Shown here one piece after another: positions 7,935 through 17,396 of a stretch of DNA of 48,150 nt. The position numbers and the translations under genes are program-made. Position 1 is the first letter of the stretch, and each line of letters begins with the position of its first letter. The notes under the pieces are model-generated. The model did not search any database, was not told the origin of the DNA, and worked only from the letters and a program-made list of their open reading frames with translations. The stretch is from contig NZ_RKRF01000001.1 of assembly GCF_003843875.1 (NCBI RefSeq), positions 1 to 48,150 of the forward strand, given 5' to 3'. This DNA is from Aquisalibacillus elongatus. GTDB lineage: Bacteria > Bacillota > Bacilli > Bacillales > Alkalibacillaceae.

Positions 7935-8720
7935 TTATAGTTTATGAAAAACCGGCTTGCGATCTTTGAAAGTCGAGACATACTTGAATCCAATATCTTT
8001 TAACAAATTATAAGCTTCATCAATCCGGTCGCCAACGCGCACAGGTTTGTGAGCGTCTGATCCTACGGTAATAATCTCGCCGCCCATATCATAATAAAGC
8101 TGTAAGATATCTTTGCTTGGTAATAATCGGTTCATATTGTATTTGTAGCCTGATGTGTTAATTTCAATGCCTTGTCCGCGTGGGATGATGGTTTTGAAAA
8201 TCTCTTCTATGACCTCATGGAAGTGGTGCACGCCTTCTTCGTATTTGTAGCGGGTGACGAGATCTAGATGACCTAAAATACTGAAGGCATCATAATCTTT
8301 TACGCAATCAAGTAATTCTGTATAGTATTTTTCGTATGCCTCATCAATTGTGTAATCCTCGAAAAGCTTACCAGAGTGTAAATCCTTACGATCAGTCGTA
8401 TGCATCGATAAAATAATAAAGTCGAAGTGATTGGATTCAGTTAATGTTTTATATGAATCTACTAAATGTGGCTGAATCCCTAATTCAATTCCTTTATGAA
8501 TGGTCAATCGATCAGCATATTGTTGTTTGACGTCTTGAAAAACTTTTTCATACGCCTCTAAGTCTACATCAAATTCAATCGTTGGGTCTGGGTAATCATA
8601 ATCGATATGATCGGTTAACGTAATCGATGTTAACCCGCGTTTGATTGCAGCCTCAGCCATGTCTTCCATTCGTGCTTCACAGTCCGCTGAAAATGTTGAG
8701 TGCATGTGATTGTCGTGCAT
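7935..8720 (-). CDS. hisJ: Histidinol-phosphatase, PHP family
   Basis: A 261-aa PHP-domain phosphoesterase that removes phosphate from L-histidinol phosphate, the penultimate step of histidine synthesis. Metal-binding motifs of the PHP fold are visible: DNHMHS at the N terminus, LTDHID near residue 35, the HTTD segment near 107, GHLDL near 150, and GSDAHKP near 221. The ATG follows AAAGGAAG. It is divergent from the his operon and completes the pathway, because no HisB-type phosphatase domain is fused to the IGP dehydratase here. Confidence 0.92.
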   Translation of the reverse strand: MHDNHMHSTFSADCEARMEDMAEAAIKRGLTSITLTDHIDYDYPDPTIEFDVDLEAYEKVFQDVKQQYADRLTIHKGIELGIQPHLVDSYKTLTESNHFDFIILSMHTTDRKDLHSGKLFEDYTIDEAYEKYYTELLDCVKDYDAFSILGHLDLVTRYKYEEGVHHFHEVIEEIFKTIIPRGQGIEINTSGYKYNMNRLLPSKDILQLYYDMGGEIITVGSDAHKPVRVGDRIDEAYNLLKDIGFKYVSTFKDRKPVFHKL

Positions 8721-8764
8721 GTGATTCTTCCTTTCTGCAAATCTTTAAATCTCATTCTAATACC

Positions 8765-8793
8765 TTGACAGGATTCTGTACACCCATTAAAAT
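8765..8793 (+). promoter_or_regulatory. SigA-type promoter of the his operon
   Basis: A consensus TTGACA and TAAAAT are separated by 17 bp, about 60 bp upstream of hisZ. The leader is too short for a T-box, so regulation of this operon is not apparent from sequence. Confidence 0.8.
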
Positions 8794-8852
8794 AAACATT
8801 ATCTTTAATCTGATAAAGTGATAAACAAATAGAGAGATAAAGGAAGTTGATT

Positions 8853-10073
8853 ATGCCATTCGACAAACAATTGCCTCAAGGAGTGTCAGATCTTTACTCT
8901 AACGACTACGAAAAAAAAGAATATGTCATAGGCCAAATCAATCAACTCACAAAATTATACGGGTTTAAACCCATTCAAACACCAACATTTGAATATTATG
9001 ATTTGTTCATGAGCATGCCGAATACATTAGATACAGATCAAATGATTAAATTAATCGATCACGATGGGAAAATTTTAGTGTTGAGGCCTGATGCGACTAT
9101 TCCGATTGCCAGAATGGTCGCCAGTTCAGCTGATAAAAAGCCGTTTGAAAGGCTATCATATGTTACGAATATATTTAGAATGCAAAATGGTGAGTCCGAC
9201 GTGTTTTCGCGGTCTTTTACTCAACTAGGGGTTGAGTGTTTTAAAGAGAAAGATGCTTACGTCGATGTAGAAATGATTGTATTAGCCATTGAATCGTTAC
9301 AAGCAATTGGAGTTGAGCGGTTTCAGATTGATTTAGGTCAGGCTAAATTTTTTCAGTCATTATTGAAAACGATGAACTTAACACCTGCTGATGAGAGACT
9401 AATTCAGGAGAAACTAGAGCAGAAAAACGAATCAGAGTTAGAACAAGTTTTAGGCAAATACAAGATTGATAAGAAATCCAAAAACGTTTTGATGCGTCTG
9501 ACGGATTTATTTGGAAACCCTTTAAGTGTTGTCAACGAAGCTAAATCTTTAGCACTAAACGATGACATGCGTGAAGCGATCTATGAGCTTGAGTGGGTGG
9601 TTCAACAATTAGAAGAATTGAATTTAGCAGACTATATTTCAGTTGATCTCGGTCTAGTTAATAACCTTAATTATTACACTGGACTGATGTTCCAAGGGTA
9701 CGTTCATGGCTTCGGCCGCTCCATTATCCAAGGTGGACGTTATGATCGCTTAACTGAAGAATTCGGGTTGCCAATGGATGCGATAGGTTTTGGGGTCTAT
9801 ATTGACCAGTTAATTGATGTCCTTGAGAAACAACATCATTTTTTAAAACACGAAACCATTCAAGTAGGAGTGCATAGCGAAAAAACAATCGAGGCCTTTC
9901 AAGTAGCTCGACAGCTTAGGCAAGCTGGTATGGTTGTCAATTTATTTAGTTACGAAACCGAACTAAACGTCGATCTAGATCAAAAATTAATTCAACTACG
10001 CGATGAACACACGCCTTTTGAGTCCACCGAAGATTTAATTGACAAGGTAGGTCATATGTATGGAAAAAATTAA
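8853..10073 (+). CDS. hisZ: ATP phosphoribosyltransferase regulatory subunit
   Basis: A 406-aa HisRS-like paralogue without tRNA synthetase function that pairs with the short HisG to form the active, histidine-regulated ATP phosphoribosyltransferase. The class II synthetase-like core is seen (LPQGVSDLYS at the N terminus, LRPDATIPIARM near 75-86, VSRSFTQLGVE-like segment near 120, GGRYDRL near 295). ATG 8853 is used because AAGGAAG lies 7 nt upstream; a TTG two codons earlier would overlap that site. It is the first gene of the operon and overlaps hisG by 14 bp. Confidence 0.94.
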   Translation: MPFDKQLPQGVSDLYSNDYEKKEYVIGQINQLTKLYGFKPIQTPTFEYYDLFMSMPNTLDTDQMIKLIDHDGKILVLRPDATIPIARMVASSADKKPFERLSYVTNIFRMQNGESDVFSRSFTQLGVECFKEKDAYVDVEMIVLAIESLQAIGVERFQIDLGQAKFFQSLLKTMNLTPADERLIQEKLEQKNESELEQVLGKYKIDKKSKNVLMRLTDLFGNPLSVVNEAKSLALNDDMREAIYELEWVVQQLEELNLADYISVDLGLVNNLNYYTGLMFQGYVHGFGRSIIQGGRYDRLTEEFGLPMDAIGFGVYIDQLIDVLEKQHHFLKHETIQVGVHSEKTIEAFQVARQLRQAGMVVNLFSYETELNVDLDQKLIQLRDEHTPFESTEDLIDKVGHMYGKN

Positions 10074-10698
10074 AATTGCACTGACAAAAGGTCGTCTAGC
10101 TGAAAAGAGCATTCAGTTGTTTGAAACCATGGGCATTCGTTTTTCAGCTTTTTACGAGGATAGTCGAAAATTAATTATCCCTAGTGATTGTGAAAACTTC
10201 GAAGTGATCTTAGTTAAAGCTTTAGACGTGACAACGTATGTTGAAAATGGTGCTGCTGACCTTGGGATTGCAGGAAAAGATACACTTTTAGAAACGAATG
10301 CAGACGTTTTTGAAATTGTCGATTTAGGATTTGGGAAGTGCCGCTTTGCAGTAGCTGGCCCTACTCATTTTGATATAAATCAGGCCGTTAAATTATCAGT
10401 TGCGACAAAGTACCCCAAAGTGGCATCACAATATTTCAGCGATCAAGGGAAGCAAATTGAAACGATTAAGTTAAACGGATCAGTAGAACTCGCACCGTTA
10501 GTCGGATTATCAGATGTCATTGTCGATATTGTTGAAACGGGACGAACTTTAGATGAAAACGGCCTAGAGATTCTTGAGAATATGCATGATATAAGTGCAA
10601 GGCTAGTTGCGAATAAAGCTAGTTTTAAAACGAAAAATCAAGCATTGAAACCACTAATCGAAGAAGTAAAAGAAGTTATTGCTGTAAGGCAGGGGTGA
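10060..10698 (+). CDS. hisG: ATP phosphoribosyltransferase catalytic subunit, short form
   Basis: A 212-aa HisG of the short type, lacking the C-terminal regulatory domain and so dependent on HisZ. It joins ATP and PRPP in the first, committed step of histidine synthesis. The N terminus (KIALTKGRL) and the PRPP loop DVIVDIVETGRTLDENGL (about 159-176) are typical. The start overlaps hisZ by 14 bp and the end overlaps hisD by 4 bp, which suggests translational coupling. Confidence 0.95.
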   Translation: MEKIKIALTKGRLAEKSIQLFETMGIRFSAFYEDSRKLIIPSDCENFEVILVKALDVTTYVENGAADLGIAGKDTLLETNADVFEIVDLGFGKCRFAVAGPTHFDINQAVKLSVATKYPKVASQYFSDQGKQIETIKLNGSVELAPLVGLSDVIVDIVETGRTLDENGLEILENMHDISARLVANKASFKTKNQALKPLIEEVKEVIAVRQG

Positions 10699-11987
10699 AA
10701 AACATGCAAATCACGGGAGTGGAAAGAGCAGATATTCCATCCATAAAAACATCGAAAAAAGACCGTGAAAACCAGGATTTACGTGTCATAGACGAGCGAG
10801 TTAAAACAATCGTTGAGACGATCAAACAAGAAGGAGAGTCAGCTGTATTTCAATATATAAAGGAACTGGATCAAGCAGAGCTAGATTCTCTTTTCGTTAG
10901 TGAGGAGGAAATTGGGCGGGCATTTCAGTCAGTATCAGATGAGATGGTAAACATTCTTGAGGAAGCAAAAGACAACATAGAATCGTATCACCGACTTCAA
11001 AAAGAACAATCTTGGTATGAACACCAGAAGCAAGGCATTTGGCTCGGTCAACAAGTGACACCGATTGAGCGCGTAGGCGTTTATGTCCCAGGTGGAAAAG
11101 CCGCTTACCCATCAACAGTGTTAATGAATATCCTTCCGGCAAAAGTTGCTGGAGTGAAAGACATTGTCGTTACGACTCCTGCAGGTCAAGATGGGAGCGT
11201 CAATCCGATGACGATTGTGGCAGCAAGGATTGCAGGTGCCACACAGATTCTAAAAGTAGGCGGTGCCCACGGCATTGCGACACTTGCTTATGGTACAGAG
11301 AATTTGAAGCCTGTTGATAAGATTACGGGTCCCGGAAATGCTTATGTGGCACGCGCAAAAAAATACGTATTTGGAGATGTCGGGATTGATATGATCGCAG
11401 GTCCTAGCGAGGTTTGTATTTTAGCTGATGACACTGCGAATCCAGAATATGTCGCAGCTGACCTCTTAGCTCAAGCTGAACACGATGAATTAGCTTCTGC
11501 CATTTTAGTTACGACTTCACATGAAATAGCGATTCAAACTCAACTTGAAGTTGATCGTCAATTGGAAGAGCGCAAACGAAAACAAATTTTACAGCAGTCA
11601 ATTCAACATCAAAGCGCGATATATGTTGTGTCAGATCTAGACGTTGGTTTTGAACTGATTAATGAATTAGCCCCTGAACATTTAGAATTAATGGTCGAAA
11701 ATCCATTCGAACGATTAGGCAGTGTTCAAAACGCTGGAGCTATATTTTTAGGAGATTATTCCCCTGAACCGTTAGGCGATTATTGGGCTGGTCCTAATCA
11801 CACGCTTCCGACGAATGGAACTGCTAAGTTTTCATCACCGCTAGGAGTCTACGATTTTATGAAAAAGGCGAGTGTCATTTATTATGATCGGGAAGCGTTA
11901 AGCCAAGTGGAACAAAACATTCAACGATTTGCGGAGGAAGAAGGTCTTGACGGACATGCGGCTTCCATTCGTAAACGGTTTGAGTAA
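10695..11987 (+). CDS. hisD: Histidinol dehydrogenase
   Basis: A 430-aa zinc enzyme that oxidises L-histidinol to L-histidine in two NAD-dependent steps, the last reactions of the pathway. Signatures include ERVGVYVPGGKAAYPS near residues 117-132, GPGNAYVARAK near 213-223, DMIAGPSEVCILAD near 232-245, and LLAQAEHDELASA near 255-267, which holds a zinc ligand. The length is normal for the family. The GTG start overlaps the hisG stop (GTGA). Confidence 0.95.
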   Translation: MKNMQITGVERADIPSIKTSKKDRENQDLRVIDERVKTIVETIKQEGESAVFQYIKELDQAELDSLFVSEEEIGRAFQSVSDEMVNILEEAKDNIESYHRLQKEQSWYEHQKQGIWLGQQVTPIERVGVYVPGGKAAYPSTVLMNILPAKVAGVKDIVVTTPAGQDGSVNPMTIVAARIAGATQILKVGGAHGIATLAYGTENLKPVDKITGPGNAYVARAKKYVFGDVGIDMIAGPSEVCILADDTANPEYVAADLLAQAEHDELASAILVTTSHEIAIQTQLEVDRQLEERKRKQILQQSIQHQSAIYVVSDLDVGFELINELAPEHLELMVENPFERLGSVQNAGAIFLGDYSPEPLGDYWAGPNHTLPTNGTAKFSSPLGVYDFMKKASVIYYDREALSQVEQNIQRFAEEEGLDGHAASIRKRFE

Positions 11988-12001
11988 GGAGTGATGATCT
12001 A

Positions 12002-12586
12002 ATGCGTGAAGCAACGATTAATCGAGAAACAACAGAAACAAAAATTAATTTAACACTAAATATTGATGGTCTGAATCAAACTGAGATCGATACAGGAGTT
12101 GGTTTCTTTAATCATATGTTGACGCTATTTGCGGCTCACGGAGCATTTGAGCTTAAGGTGAACGCTGCTGGTGATTTAGATGTCGATTTTCATCATACCG
12201 TTGAAGACGTTGGGATTGTGTTAGGGCAAGTGTTCAAAGAAGCCTTAGGTGATAAAAAAGGGATTAAACGATATGCATCAGATTTTACGCCGATGGATGA
12301 GTCGTTAAGTTTAGTATCGGTAGATGTTTCTAATAGACCTTATTTAGTTTTTGATGTAGAAGGATTACCTGAAAAAGTAGGATCGTTTGATACCGAGTTA
12401 GTGGAAGAATTTTTTAGAGCATTCGTGAATCAAGCGGGTATCACGTTGCATGTTAAATTGATTCACGGACGGAACAGTCACCACATCATTGAATCTATTT
12501 TCAAAGGGTTTGGTCGCGTGCTAAATGAAGCAGTCACCGTAGTAGATCCGAATGGTCAAGTGCCATCGACGAAAGGGACGTTATAG
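12002..12586 (+). CDS. hisB: Imidazoleglycerol-phosphate dehydratase
   Basis: A 194-aa monofunctional IGP dehydratase that converts imidazole glycerol phosphate to imidazole acetol phosphate. Manganese-binding His clusters are present (GFFNHML, DFHHTVEDVG, HGRNSHHIIESIFKGFGR). No N-terminal phosphatase domain is fused, consistent with the separate PHP-type histidinol phosphatase. ATG 12002 follows AAGGAGTGATG. The gene abuts hisH, whose ATG begins immediately after the hisB stop. Confidence 0.95.
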   Translation: MREATINRETTETKINLTLNIDGLNQTEIDTGVGFFNHMLTLFAAHGAFELKVNAAGDLDVDFHHTVEDVGIVLGQVFKEALGDKKGIKRYASDFTPMDESLSLVSVDVSNRPYLVFDVEGLPEKVGSFDTELVEEFFRAFVNQAGITLHVKLIHGRNSHHIIESIFKGFGRVLNEAVTVVDPNGQVPSTKGTL

Positions 12587-13222
12587 ATGATTGCCATTAT
12601 TGATTATGGAGCGGGTAATTTACGAAACGTCAAACACGCACTAAATCTTTTAGAATTAGAGTCTTTTATAACGAATCAACCTGATGATTTAAGCCGAGCG
12701 AATGGCATGATTTTACCTGGTGTAGGCGCTTTTGGCCATGCGATGGACCGTTTGCGTGAGAAGGGTTTTGATCAAAAAATCGTTGAGGAAGTTGCCAATG
12801 GTAAACCATTACTTGGCATTTGTTTAGGCATGCAGTTGTTATTTGATAAAAGTTATGAGCACGGTGAACATGAAGGGTTAGGTATAATTCCAGGAGAAAT
12901 TGTTCGATTTAATACGGATTTAAAAGTTCCTCATATGGGATGGAATCAGCTAGAAACAGAGAATCACTACAAAAATCATCCCATGGTGCGTGGCATTCAA
13001 GACGGTGATTATGTCTATTTCGTTCATTCCTTTTTTGCTAAAGCGAATAACGAACAAGACGTGTTGTTTAAAACAGATTATGGTCAGCGTTTTACATCGG
13101 CTGTATTGCGCGACCATGTTGTGGGAATGCAATTTCATCCAGAGAAAAGTTCAAAAGTCGGTATGCAATTATTGAAAAACTTCGGGGAGATGGTGAGTCG
13201 TGAACATATTTCCAGCAATTGA
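12587..13222 (+). CDS. hisH: Imidazole glycerol phosphate synthase, glutaminase subunit
   Basis: A 211-aa class I glutamine amidotransferase that supplies ammonia to HisF. The nucleophile C79 lies in LLGICLGMQLLF, and the catalytic His and Glu are in MQFHPEKS near residues 181-188. The N terminus IIDYGAGNLRNVKHAL is typical. The last 23 bp overlap the start of hisA. Confidence 0.95.
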   Translation: MIAIIDYGAGNLRNVKHALNLLELESFITNQPDDLSRANGMILPGVGAFGHAMDRLREKGFDQKIVEEVANGKPLLGICLGMQLLFDKSYEHGEHEGLGIIPGEIVRFNTDLKVPHMGWNQLETENHYKNHPMVRGIQDGDYVYFVHSFFAKANNEQDVLFKTDYGQRFTSAVLRDHVVGMQFHPEKSSKVGMQLLKNFGEMVSREHISSN

Positions 13223-13907
13223 TATTCGAAATCAACAAAGCGTCCGATTACTTCAAGGCGATTATGATCAGGAAACTCAGTACGGCAACCCAGTTGAAAT
13301 GGCGAAACGGTGGATACGCGAAGGCGCAACGTATTTACACATAGTCGATTTAGATGCTGCTAAAGGTGATTCATCTAATAATTTAAAAGTCATACAAACG
13401 ATTGCCGACGAAGTTGACGTGCCCATTCAGGTTGGTGGAGGCATTCGGTCAGAGGAACGGATTAAAGCGTTATTAGACATTGGTGTTGAACGAGTTATTT
13501 TAGGAACGGCTGCTGTAAAGGAACCTGACTTTGTTAAACGGTCTGTGGCTAAGTTTGGAAGTCAGGTCGTGGTTTCAATAGATGCTAGAGATGGTTATGT
13601 TGCAACAGATGGCTGGATGGAAACATCGACTTTAAGGGCGTTAGATTTCGTAAAAGAGCTAGAGTCAGCAGGTGTTCAAACGATCGTTTATACAGACATA
13701 TCAAAAGACGGCATGCTTCAAGGCCCAAACTTGAGCGAGTTAAATTATATGAATGATGCAACGTCCATAGATGTCATTGCATCAGGCGGTGTCACAAGTC
13801 TAGATGATATTCAAGCTCTGAGCGGAATGGGAATCTACGGCGCTATCATCGGAAAGGCCTTGTACGAAGGAAAAATTGACCTTAAAGCCGTGATGGAGGA
13901 AGTTTAA
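13200..13907 (+). CDS. hisA: ProFAR isomerase
   Basis: A 235-aa TIM-barrel isomerase that converts ProFAR to PRFAR. Both half-barrel phosphate and catalytic segments are seen ([14 protein letters not shown] with D8, [17 protein letters not shown] loop near 78-88, [15 protein letters not shown] near 125-139, [14 protein letters not shown] near 163-176, [12 protein letters not shown] near 193-204). The GTG start lies inside the end of hisH, preceded by GGGGAGATG. The stop overlaps the hisF start (TAATG). Confidence 0.95.
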   Translation: MNIFPAIDIRNQQSVRLLQGDYDQETQYGNPVEMAKRWIREGATYLHIVDLDAAKGDSSNNLKVIQTIADEVDVPIQVGGGIRSEERIKALLDIGVERVILGTAAVKEPDFVKRSVAKFGSQVVVSIDARDGYVATDGWMETSTLRALDFVKELESAGVQTIVYTDISKDGMLQGPNLSELNYMNDATSIDVIASGGVTSLDDIQALSGMGIYGAIIGKALYEGKIDLKAVMEEV

Positions 13908-14662
13908 TGTTAGCCAAACGAATTATTCCATGTCTCGACGTTCGTGATGGGCGAGTCGTAAAAGGGACTCAATTTCAAAATATCCAAGATGTCGATGACC
14001 CAGTGGTTTTAGGGAAGCAATATAGTGAACTAGGGGCAGATGAATTGGTGTTTTATGATATTACAGCTTCGCATGAGAAGCGGTCGATCTTTTTAGATGT
14101 CGTCGAGCGTGTTGCAGAGGAAGTGCATATTCCATTTACCGTTGGAGGGGGCATTGCGACGGTTGATGATTTTCGAACCGTTCTTAAGGCTGGTGCCGAT
14201 AAAGTGTCGGTCAACAGTGCCGCTGTGCGAAACCCGGGTTTAATTAATCTAGCATCTGAGCGATTCGGTGATCAATGTGTTGTGTTATCCATTGATACGA
14301 AGTTTGTAAATGGTCAGTGGAACGTATTTGTCCAAGGTGGCAGAAAAGATACAGGGCTTGAACTGTTTGAGTGGGCTCGTGAAGGTGTTCAGCGTGGCGC
14401 AGGTGAGATTGTACTAAACGTTATGAATGCTGATGGTGTTAAAACAGGTTATGACGTTGAGGTGACCGGGCAATTAGCACAAACAGTCAATGTGCCTGTT
14501 GTAGCCTCGGGTGGCGCAGGAAAAAACGAACATTTTCTAGATGTGTTAAAAAATGGAGCAGATGCAGCTCTAGCAGCGTCCGTTTTCCACTTTGGAGAAA
14601 TTGAGATTCAAGACTTAAAACAATTTTTATCGAATGAGGATTTACCAATAAGGTTAGGGTGA
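13907..14662 (+). CDS. hisF: Imidazole glycerol phosphate synthase, cyclase subunit
   Basis: A 251-aa TIM barrel paralogous to HisA that uses ammonia from HisH to convert PRFAR to imidazole glycerol phosphate and AICAR. The catalytic Asps are in [13 protein letters not shown] (D11) and [10 protein letters not shown] (near 130). The phosphate loops VGGGI and ASGGAG are also present. It overlaps hisA by one base and precedes hisI by 4 bp. Confidence 0.96.
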   Translation: MLAKRIIPCLDVRDGRVVKGTQFQNIQDVDDPVVLGKQYSELGADELVFYDITASHEKRSIFLDVVERVAEEVHIPFTVGGGIATVDDFRTVLKAGADKVSVNSAAVRNPGLINLASERFGDQCVVLSIDTKFVNGQWNVFVQGGRKDTGLELFEWAREGVQRGAGEIVLNVMNADGVKTGYDVEVTGQLAQTVNVPVVASGGAGKNEHFLDVLKNGADAALAASVFHFGEIEIQDLKQFLSNEDLPIRLG

Positions 14663-14666
14663 TCAT

Positions 14667-15275
14667 ATGAATTTTAACGAAGACGGTTTAATTCCAGCTA
14701 TTGTGCAGGATTATAAAACAGGCGACGTGCTCATGCTCGCGTATATGAACGATGAAGCATTACAGAAGACAAAAGAAACGAAAACATCTTGGTTTTATAG
14801 CCGGAGCAGACAAGAACTTTGGAATAAAGGAGCAACTTCTGGCAATACCCAAACAGTGAAACAAATAAGCTACGATTGCGATGAAGATACGATATTGCTT
14901 CAAGTGGAACCAAAAGGGCCCGCTTGTCACACAGGAGAGAAGAGCTGTTTTTATAGAGACTTTGACATCGGTGAAGAGCCGTCATTTAAGCGTGAAGTCG
15001 TGCATCAAATATTTGAGTCGATTTTAGATCGTCGTGAATATCCTAAAGAAGGCTCTTATACGAATTATTTATTCGATGAAGGCGTGGATAAAATTTTAAA
15101 GAAGGTTGGCGAAGAAGCGAGTGAAGTGATCATCGGTGCAAAAAACAATGACGATGAAAACTTAGCCATGGAAATCGCAGACCTCACTTATCATATTTTA
15201 GTGTTATTAGCGGAGAAAGACTTGCCAATCGAGCGCGTGAAAGAGGAGTTAACAAAACGAGTGAAAGGGGACTAA
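14667..15275 (+). CDS. hisI: Bifunctional phosphoribosyl-AMP cyclohydrolase / phosphoribosyl-ATP pyrophosphatase
   Basis: A 202-aa HisIE fusion. The N-terminal cyclohydrolase (about 1-100) shows [20 protein letters not shown], the metal-binding YDCDEDT and [13 protein letters not shown]. The C-terminal pyrophosphatase (about 107-202) is a MazG-like helical domain with [15 protein letters not shown] and [16 protein letters not shown]. It performs the second and third steps of the pathway. The start at 14667 is preceded by a GGGTGAT site overlapping the hisF stop. Confidence 0.95.
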   Translation: MNFNEDGLIPAIVQDYKTGDVLMLAYMNDEALQKTKETKTSWFYSRSRQELWNKGATSGNTQTVKQISYDCDEDTILLQVEPKGPACHTGEKSCFYRDFDIGEEPSFKREVVHQIFESILDRREYPKEGSYTNYLFDEGVDKILKKVGEEASEVIIGAKNNDDENLAMEIADLTYHILVLLAEKDLPIERVKEELTKRVKGD

Positions 15276-15277
15276 TC

Positions 15278-16336
15278 ATGAGTAAGTTCTGGAGCAGCAC
15301 GGTTCGAAAGACGAAGCCTTACGTGCCAGGGGAACAGCCTAAGGAGACGGATGTTATTAAGTTAAATACGAACGAAAATCCTTATCCGCCATCGCCTAAA
15401 GCGTTGGAGGCTATGCAAAATGAAATCGGAGATGATTTGCGTAAATACCCAAGCCCAACCGTCGATACGTTGAAAAACGTCATTGCTAATCGAGAGGGTG
15501 TGGCGCCCAAAAACGTATTTGTCGGGAATGGTTCTGATGAAGTATTAGCCTTTGCGTTTCAAGCGTTTTTCGAGCACAATGAAGCGATTAAGTTTCCAGA
15601 CATTACGTATAGTTTTTACCCCGTGTATGCCAAGTTGTATGACATTCCATATCAAACGGTTCCATTGAACGACGATTTTTCTATAAATGTTGACGGTATG
15701 TGTAATTCCATTGGTGGCGTGATCTTTCCGAACCCCAATGCACCAACAGGTCTCGCACTTTCTTTAAATGATATCGAAAAGGTGATTCAAGGCAACCCGA
15801 ACCAAGTCGTCATCATCGACGAAGCGTATGTCGCTTTTGGCGCGGAAACAGCTGCTCCTTTAACGAAAAAATACCCAAACGTCCTCATTACGCGCACGTT
15901 ATCGAAATCACACGCCCTCGCCGGCATACGACTAGGATATGCAATTGGGAGTCCAGAACTCATTGAAGGGCTTGAACGTATTAAAAATTCGTTTAACTCT
16001 TACACGATTAATCGTGTCACATTAGCTGGGGCTGAAGCGGCGTTGCAGGATGATGGCTATTATAGTGAAGTAATTGAACGAGTTGTAAATACAAGAGAGT
16101 GGACCCGATATGAGCTTCAACAAAAAGGGTTTGAAGTCTTACCTTCTAGTGCCAATTTTCTTTTTTGTAAACCGACTGAAATCCAAGCTCGTGAACTTTA
16201 TGAAAAACTTAAAAACTCTAAGATTTACATTAGATATTTTGATAACTTAGAAGACTATATCCGAATTTCTATTGGAACAGAAGAGGAAATGCAGGCATTG
16301 GTAGATCATATCAAACAAAAGGTCAGCGCTAAATGA
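15278..16336 (+). CDS. hisC: Histidinol-phosphate aminotransferase
   Basis: A 352-aa fold-type I PLP aminotransferase. N-terminal LNTNENPYPPSP, the substrate segment PNPNAPTG near residues 150-157, VVIIDEAYVAF near 170-181, and the PLP Lys in TLSKSHALAGIRLGYAIG near 208-225 identify it. It transaminates imidazole acetol phosphate with glutamate. It starts 2 bp after hisI and is the last gene of the operon; in B. subtilis the equivalent gene lies in the trp region instead. The terminator stem begins inside its last codons. Confidence 0.95.
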   Translation: MSKFWSSTVRKTKPYVPGEQPKETDVIKLNTNENPYPPSPKALEAMQNEIGDDLRKYPSPTVDTLKNVIANREGVAPKNVFVGNGSDEVLAFAFQAFFEHNEAIKFPDITYSFYPVYAKLYDIPYQTVPLNDDFSINVDGMCNSIGGVIFPNPNAPTGLALSLNDIEKVIQGNPNQVVIIDEAYVAFGAETAAPLTKKYPNVLITRTLSKSHALAGIRLGYAIGSPELIEGLERIKNSFNSYTINRVTLAGAEAALQDDGYYSEVIERVVNTREWTRYELQQKGFEVLPSSANFLFCKPTEIQARELYEKLKNSKIYIRYFDNLEDYIRISIGTEEEMQALVDHIKQKVSAK

Positions 16337-16354
16337 TTGCGCTGACCATTATTA
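16321..16354. terminator. Bidirectional terminator after hisC
   Basis: A perfect 9-bp stem GGTCAGCGC/GCGCTGACC (16321-16329 and 16339-16347) overlaps the hisC stop codon. It is T-rich on both sides and separates the convergent his and sigma-factor operons. Confidence 0.75.
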
Positions 16355-16355
16355 T

Positions 16356-17396
16356 TTAATCTAAGTCAATCGTTATTTCTTCTAGTTCAATAACCTCTTG
16401 CGGTTCATCACTGTTTATTGAGCGTGACATACTACCATCTTCATTGTTGTTATCAGCCATTGAGAGTTGAAGTGTAGGTTTAATGATTAATTTTGTTGCT
16501 TCTGGATTTTTATCTAACATGCCAATGTAAGATCGGTTTTTATCACCTCGGTCAATCTTATTTTCCCATTCATACTCGTTTCCTAAATTATCATAAACCG
16601 TGAAATTCATAATTTTAAAATCCCATTGCTCAAAGGTGTCATCTTTAATACTATAATCGAAATATAATATGGAATTCATTGGTGTCTGTACTAATTGATC
16701 CATATTTACTTCTACATTTTCTGTTTCTAATTGATGATCTAAATCCATGATATTATTATCAGTAGTTTTTATAGGGATCTTGAAGTACCAATCTCCATGA
16801 ATGTTATTCTGATGGTCCAGAGTCACGCTATAAGGCTCCCAAACAATATATGACTCATCTATATAATTTTGAGAGTGTGACAGTGTAGCCATACCAACAT
16901 ATGTGTTCTTAGTTAATCTAGTTATGTTTAAGTCCATTAGTCCTCCGTAATGTAAAAATCCTGGTTCTCCCACAATTTTTGGGTTAGGACCTAATTCTTT
17001 TTCACTTTGTATTTGAAAGGTTAAAAATGCTGTTCTTCCGTCATAAACGATTTCATCAATGGTAAATTCAATACCACTGCTATAAGCTACTTGATTAACG
17101 TCTGTGGCGTTTTCCTGGTAATCCTCGGCTTCTTCACCCATAAAAAAACTAAAAACATTACTAAACCCAGGTATGTCTATAGCTTGAGAGGTTAAAGATA
17201 CCCCTAAAAATAATAAGCTAAATGTCATAGCTATGGCTACTATCTGTTTTTTCCATTTAAAGCTTTTACGCTGTTGTTGAATTTGTTGTCTAAGAGAATT
17301 TTTAAGTCTTCTTTTTTCTAATTCACTAGCCTCGATTTCATCAATTTCATTTATATTGATGTCGATATGATTGAGGAGATCATAAACATTTTTCAT
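16356..17396 (-). CDS. DUF4179 anti-sigma factor-like membrane protein
   Basis: A 346-aa protein with a charged cytoplasmic N terminus (about 1-47), one transmembrane helix (about 48-70) and a large extracellular domain. The N-terminal and juxtamembrane part fits DUF4179 proteins, which are regularly encoded after ECF sigma factors and are taken to be their anti-sigma partners. Here the ATG overlaps the sigma gene stop by 4 bp, supporting coupled expression. Two DNNN-type stretches in the outer part are Asn/Asp-rich. The signal it senses is unknown. Confidence 0.82.
   Translation of the reverse strand: MKNVYDLLNHIDININEIDEIEASELEKRRLKNSLRQQIQQQRKSFKWKKQIVAIAMTFSLLFLGVSLTSQAIDIPGFSNVFSFFMGEEAEDYQENATDVNQVAYSSGIEFTIDEIVYDGRTAFLTFQIQSEKELGPNPKIVGEPGFLHYGGLMDLNITRLTKNTYVGMATLSHSQNYIDESYIVWEPYSVTLDHQNNIHGDWYFKIPIKTTDNNIMDLDHQLETENVEVNMDQLVQTPMNSILYFDYSIKDDTFEQWDFKIMNFTVYDNLGNEYEWENKIDRGDKNRSYIGMLDKNPEATKLIIKPTLQLSMADNNNEDGSMSRSINSDEPQEVIELEEITIDLD

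Noticed and set aside
8721..8852. T-box or his leader RNA before hisZ
   Set aside because: The gap is only about 130 bp and contains no T-box motif or terminator. Only a promoter is visible.
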